Source: an uncultured Bacteroidota bacterium (GTDB lineage: Bacteria > Bacteroidota > Bacteroidia > Bacteroidales > VadinHA17). From it: DNA of 36,199 bases. Below the pieces are notes generated by a model. It made no database searches. It saw only the letters and a program-made list of their open reading frames with translations, and was not told where the DNA came from. Numbering within the stretch: position 1 is the stretch's first letter; the number at the start of each line of letters is the position of its first letter. The translations under genes and the position numbers were made by a program. Below, in pieces: positions 33,032-36,199 of the stretch. The DNA lies in contig CALMJY010000082.1 of assembly GCA_937864815.1 (NCBI GenBank), positions 1 through 36,199 on the forward strand. Direction: 5' to 3'.

Positions 33032-34813
33032 TTAGGCAAATTTATACGAAGGCACCTTTCTCATTCTCAGATTTAACGGGGTGATTTCCAGGTATTCATC
33101 ATCCTTTATCTGCTCCATGGCTTCCTCGAGAGAGAACTTTAGTTTTGGTGCAATACGCAGGCCTTCATCCGATCCTGAAGCTCTCATATTAGTAAGTTTC
33201 TTACCCTTTACAATATTCACTTCAAGATCACCCTGCCTGGTATGTTCACCAATTACCTGACCACGATATACCTGTTCTCCCGGATCAATATAAAAACGAC
33301 CTCTGTCCTGCAGACGATCTATGGCATAGCCTGTTGCCATACCCATGTCCAGAGAGATAAGAGAACCATTCTGTTTAGGAAGCAGTTCGTCACCTTTATA
33401 TCTGTCGTAAGCCCGAAACCTGTGATGCATCACTGCCTCACCTGCTGTCGCAGTCAGCATGTTATTCCTCAGTCCAATTAAACCGCGGGATGGAATATCA
33501 AATTCGATATGAATCAGATCTCCCTTAGGCTCTATTACTATCATTTCGCCCTTTCTCTGAGTAACAAGTTCTATTGCTTTGCCAGAATAATCAGGAAGAA
33601 CATCAATGGTAAGAGTCTCATATGGTTCAGATTTTACGCCATCTATATCCTTGTAAATTACCTGAGGCTTGCCAACCTGGAATTCATACCCTTCACGTCT
33701 CATGGTCTCAATAAGAATTGAAAGATGAAGTATTCCACGGCCGAATACGTTGAAAGTGTCCTCTGATTTTGTATCCTCGACTTTCAGAGCCAGATTCTTT
33801 TCAGTTTCACGTATCAGGCGTGTCCGTAAATGCCTTGAAGTTACAAACTTGCCCTCCTTTCCGAATAAAGGTGAATTATTAATTGTGAATACCATACTCA
33901 TTGTAGGTTCATCAACTTCAATTCTCTTTAGTGCCTCAGGGGCAAGCAGGTCTGCAAGGGTATCTCCTATTTCGAAATCCTCAAGGCCAATTACAGCACA
34001 GAGGTCACCACAGCGAACAGATTCTGTTTTTACCCTGCCAAGTCCCTCAAAAACATATAATTCCTTTACTCTTACTTTTTTAACCTTGCCGTCTCTTTTG
34101 CAAAGCGTATAATCGGAACCAACATTAATATCTCCCCTGAAAACACGACCTATAGCTATACGTCCTACATAGCTTGAAAAATCAAGAGAGGCGACCTGCA
34201 TCTGTACAGTTCCGGGAACATACACAGGTTCAGGAATTTCCTTTAGAATTGTATCTAACAGGAATTTAATATTTGTCTCCGGTTTTCTCCAGTCACCGCT
34301 CATCCAGCCATGTTTTGAAGATCCAAAGACTGTTTCAAAATTTAACTGATCATCAGATGCGTCAAGGTTGAACATAAGTTCGTAAACATCCTGCTGTACT
34401 TCATCAGGCCTGCAGTTCTCCTTATCCACTTTATTCACCACAACAATGGGCTTCAGACCAAGATCTATTGCTTTTCCAAGAACAAACCTTGTCTGAGGCA
34501 TCGGTCCCTCAAGGGCATCTACCAGAAGTAGCACACCATCAGCCATTTTAAGAACACGCTCCACCTCTCCTCCGAAATCGGCATGTCCCGGCGTATCTAT
34601 GATGTTGATCTTGACTCCGTTATAGTTAACTGAAACATTCTTGGAAAGAATTGTAATTCCTCTTTCACGTTCAAGGTCATTACTGTCAAGAATCAGTTCA
34701 CCGGCATCCTTTCGCTGATCCAGTACCTTACATTCCTGGATTATCCTGTCTACCAGCGTAGTCTTGCCATGGTCAACATGTGCAATTATTGCTATATTTC
34801 GAATTCTCTGCAT
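33032..34813 (-). CDS. typA: Ribosome-binding translational GTPase TypA/BipA
   Basis: A 593-residue translation-factor GTPase. G motifs are [14 protein letters not shown], the switch [22 protein letters not shown] and NKVDKENC. Domains II, III and V follow, and the BipA-specific C-terminal domain contains GNLTATAGE-like and [13 protein letters not shown] blocks. It binds 70S ribosomes and assists 50S assembly, especially at low temperature and under stress. The length and absence of a domain IV separate it from EF-G and LepA. It converges on the MFS gene with only 4 nt between stop codons. Its promoter has an exact -7 element upstream. Confidence 0.97.
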   Translation of the reverse strand: MQRIRNIAIIAHVDHGKTTLVDRIIQECKVLDQRKDAGELILDSNDLERERGITILSKNVSVNYNGVKINIIDTPGHADFGGEVERVLKMADGVLLLVDALEGPMPQTRFVLGKAIDLGLKPIVVVNKVDKENCRPDEVQQDVYELMFNLDASDDQLNFETVFGSSKHGWMSGDWRKPETNIKFLLDTILKEIPEPVYVPGTVQMQVASLDFSSYVGRIAIGRVFRGDINVGSDYTLCKRDGKVKKVRVKELYVFEGLGRVKTESVRCGDLCAVIGLEDFEIGDTLADLLAPEALKRIEVDEPTMSMVFTINNSPLFGKEGKFVTSRHLRTRLIRETEKNLALKVEDTKSEDTFNVFGRGILHLSILIETMRREGYEFQVGKPQVIYKDIDGVKSEPYETLTIDVLPDYSGKAIELVTQRKGEMIVIEPKGDLIHIEFDIPSRGLIGLRNNMLTATAGEAVMHHRFRAYDRYKGDELLPKQNGSLISLDMGMATGYAIDRLQDRGRFYIDPGEQVYRGQVIGEHTRQGDLEVNIVKGKKLTNMRASGSDEGLRIAPKLKFSLEEAMEQIKDDEYLEITPLNLRMRKVPSYKFA

Positions 34814-34830
34814 ACCTCTTAATCAGACCG

Positions 34831-34838
34831 CAAAAGTA
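34831..34838 (-). promoter_or_regulatory. Bacteroidota -7 element for typA (TACTTTTG)
   Basis: The minus strand reads TACTTTTG, an exact TAnnTTTG match, 17 nt upstream of the typA ATG. No -33 TTTG at the expected distance is seen. Confidence 0.5.
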
Positions 34839-34929
34839 ATATTGTTGCCCGGATAAATGTTTAATTCTGCAAAAATTAATTAATGATAAAAAAATTCATA
34901 TATTCGGCTTAAACTTTAAAATCAGATTT

Positions 34930-35469
34930 ATGAAAAAAATGATCATCATGCTCGTTATCAGTTTATTTGCTGTTCCGGGTATATTTTCACAAGAGAATGT
35001 GAAGCTGGCTGTAGGAATGAAAGCTCCTGACTGGATGTTTACTGATTCTGAAAAGAAAGAATTTACAATGGCTTCCTGGACCGGGAAAGTGATGCAGGTA
35101 AACTATGTTGATCCTGATGAATCTGAACTAAATGAACCATTCAACGAGGCTGTAAATAAAACAATAGATGTCGAAAAACGTTTGAGCCGGGACAATTTTA
35201 AAGGAATTGGTATTGTAGATTGCAAATCAACCTGGAAACCCAATGGATTGATCCGCACCATTGCCGGTAACAAAGCAAAGAAGTTTAATACAACTATCCT
35301 TTTTGATTATGATGCCAAGCTTCAGCAGCTTTGGGGCATGCCGGAAGATAACTATACAGTTGTAATTCTTGACAAAAACCGGATATGCAGAGCACTTTTT
35401 GTAGGTAAAATTCCTGAATCTGATAATCAGAAAATTATTCAGATGATAATTGACCTTTCAAAAGAATAA
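34930..35469 (+). CDS. YtfJ-like thioredoxin-fold periplasmic protein
   Basis: A 179-residue protein with a signal peptide (MKKMIIMLVISLFAVPGIFSQ). The mature part resembles the YtfJ family: MKAPDWMFTDSEKKEFTM, GKVMQVNYVDPDESEL, NFKGIGIVDCKSTWKPNGL, and VILDKNRICRALFVGKIPES. It should have a thioredoxin-like fold, but the two cysteines (in VDCKS and NRICRA) are far apart and there is no CxxC, so ordinary disulfide oxidoreductase activity is unlikely. The function of YtfJ proteins is unknown. It is transcribed in the same direction as the MobB-like gene, but a 121-nt structured gap separates them. Confidence 0.75.
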   Translation: MKKMIIMLVISLFAVPGIFSQENVKLAVGMKAPDWMFTDSEKKEFTMASWTGKVMQVNYVDPDESELNEPFNEAVNKTIDVEKRLSRDNFKGIGIVDCKSTWKPNGLIRTIAGNKAKKFNTTILFDYDAKLQQLWGMPEDNYTVVILDKNRICRALFVGKIPESDNQKIIQMIIDLSKE

Positions 35470-35489
35470 TCCCTTTTTATACTTATAAG

Positions 35490-35585
35490 AACTCTGTGAA
35501 TTCAGTAGTATTCTGAGCAACTTTGTGTAGAAAATATTTTTACACAAAGTTGTCTCTGATTAACAGAAGCAACACAGAGTTTTTT
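35490..35585 (+). promoter_or_regulatory. Nested inverted repeats upstream of the MobB-like gene
   Basis: An outer pair AACTCTGTG (35490-35498) / CACAGAGTT (35573-35581) encloses an inner perfect 12-bp stem CAACTTTGTGTA (35518-35529) / TACACAAAGTTG (35541-35552) with an 11-nt loop. The outer 3' arm is followed by T residues (35580-35585) and the ATG at 35591. The inner stem may extend into the AAAA/TTTT of its loop. It could be a terminator of the YtfJ-like gene, an attenuator of the downstream gene, or a degraded ACTCTGTG-type repeat. Confidence 0.6.
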
Positions 35586-35590
35586 AATTT

Positions 35591-36127
35591 ATGAAAGTAC
35601 CAAATCTGCTTATAATTGCCGGAACAGGCAATAAATCAGGCAAAACGTCAATGGCCTGCAGGATAATTGAGAGTTTTCCGGAATTGAAAATAACTGCAAT
35701 CAAGATCACCCCCCACTTTCATGAAACAACAGATGGCCTTGTTTTATTTAATGAAGGTACAGGGTATTCAATTTATACCGAAACCAGCATGGAAAGTAAT
35801 AAGGATACTTCAAGGATGCTGAAGGCTGGTGCTGATAAGGTATACTTTGCAAAAGTATGGGATAGCTCACTTCTAACAGCCTTTAATAAGATCTTTGAAT
35901 CAATACCGTTCGGAACTCCGGTTATCTGTGAGTCACCGGCACTTAGAAATTTCGTGGAGCCCGGAGCTTTAATAATAATGGACTCATACACACAACATAA
36001 CAAAAAGGATATAAGTCATTTATATATCTTACCTCATGTAATAATAAAGCTTGAGGATCTAAGCAGTACAAAACCTGTACCAGTCGGATTCCATGCAGGA
36101 AAATGGATTATGAAGCAGAACAAATAA
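35591..36127 (+). CDS. MobB-like P-loop NTPase, unknown role
   Basis: A 178-residue protein with an N-terminal strand and Walker A loop: LLIIAGTGNKSGKTS (Lys18), then AIKITPHFHE. The order and early position of the P-loop resemble MobB, which couples GTP hydrolysis to molybdenum-cofactor nucleotide attachment. However, the middle and C-terminal parts (PVICESPALRNFVEPGALII, ending GFHAGKWIMKQNK) do not let me assign the substrate. No moa, mob or molybdate genes are nearby. It starts 10 nt after a stem that ends in T residues, so transcription might be attenuated there. Confidence 0.7.
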   Translation: MKVPNLLIIAGTGNKSGKTSMACRIIESFPELKITAIKITPHFHETTDGLVLFNEGTGYSIYTETSMESNKDTSRMLKAGADKVYFAKVWDSSLLTAFNKIFESIPFGTPVICESPALRNFVEPGALIIMDSYTQHNKKDISHLYILPHVIIKLEDLSSTKPVPVGFHAGKWIMKQNK

Positions 36128-36146
36128 ATAAGTAGTAGTTATATTT

Positions 36147-36199
36147 CTTCCGGCTTCCGGCTTCCGGCTTCCGGCTTCCGGCTTCCGGCTTCCGGCTTC
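36147..36199. repeat. 7-bp tandem repeat at the contig end (CTTCCGG)
   Basis: CTTCCGG is repeated 7.6 times without interruption up to the last base. Because the unit is 7 bp and the window ends inside it, the true copy number is unknown. It differs from the heptamer ATTTCGG in the tRNA region at two positions. Confidence 0.95.

Noticed and set aside
36147-36199. CRISPR or coding repeat at the contig end
   Set aside because: A pure 7-bp tandem repeat with no spacers and no start codon; it is a microsatellite.

Overview
The window looks like a complete metagenomic contig from a member of the Bacteroidota, probably order Bacteroidales. The support is gene content and order: rpmB-rpmG-DUF4295-ftsY-rimO, gyrA followed by a secreted TPR protein, and a dipeptide epimerase paired with an NlpC/P60 peptidase. 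Start codons lack Shine-Dalgarno sequences, and many intergenic regions carry the Bacteroidota -7 promoter motif TAnnTTTG. The sequence is AT-rich. The first 44 bases are not biological: they are an Illumina Nextera Read-1 adapter with part of the i5 index segment. The last 53 bases are a 7-bp tandem repeat, where assembly probably stopped.

Layout. 45-4787 (+): five closely spaced genes, probably one operon: a Gfo/Idh/MocA oxidoreductase (5' truncated), a Tat-exported UroD-like protein with a zinc-methyltransferase-type HxC...C signature, a Tat-exported TIM-barrel-like protein of unknown function, an aldo/keto reductase and a secreted alpha/beta hydrolase. 4810-8559 (-): an Ldh-family dehydrogenase, a TPR protein, a lipoprotein and mnmE. 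8683-13794 (+): a GH29 alpha-L-fucosidase, sucD, fabG, a possible structured RNA, and an M48 (Ste24-type) protease. 13821-14190: tRNA-Thr(CGT), inverted heptamer repeats, a broken tRNA-Gly copy carrying a 16-nt palindrome, an intact tRNA-Gly(CCC) and a terminator. 14225-16727 (-): a membrane-anchored DUF362 protein and an HD hydrolase. 16793-21161 (+): cinA, then L28, L33, DUF4295, ftsY and rimO. 21183-23726 (-): clpC, divergent from gyrA (+) and its TPR neighbour. 27883-30546 (-): zinc-ribbon protein, NlpC/P60 peptidase and dipeptide epimerase. 30768-33027 (+): DUF2461 protein overlapping an MFS sugar transporter. 33032-34813 (-): typA. 34930-36127 (+): a YtfJ-like thioredoxin-fold protein and a MobB-like P-loop protein.

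How the parts may work together. Most genes are housekeeping: translation and tRNA modification, protein targeting, proteolysis, DNA supercoiling, fatty-acid synthesis and the TCA cycle. The accessory theme is carbohydrate use (exported oxidoreductase-type enzymes, esterase, fucosidase, sugar symporter) together with murein-peptide recycling. I see no CRISPR array, prophage, insertion sequence or recognisable defence system. The least explained elements are non-coding: the broken tRNA-Gly with its palindrome, the GC-rich long-range stem after fabG, the nested inverted repeat before the MobB-like gene, the gyrA leader, and intergenic repeats with 7-, 8- or 9-bp units. The only region longer than 300 bases without a protein gene is 13795-14224, which holds the tRNA cluster.
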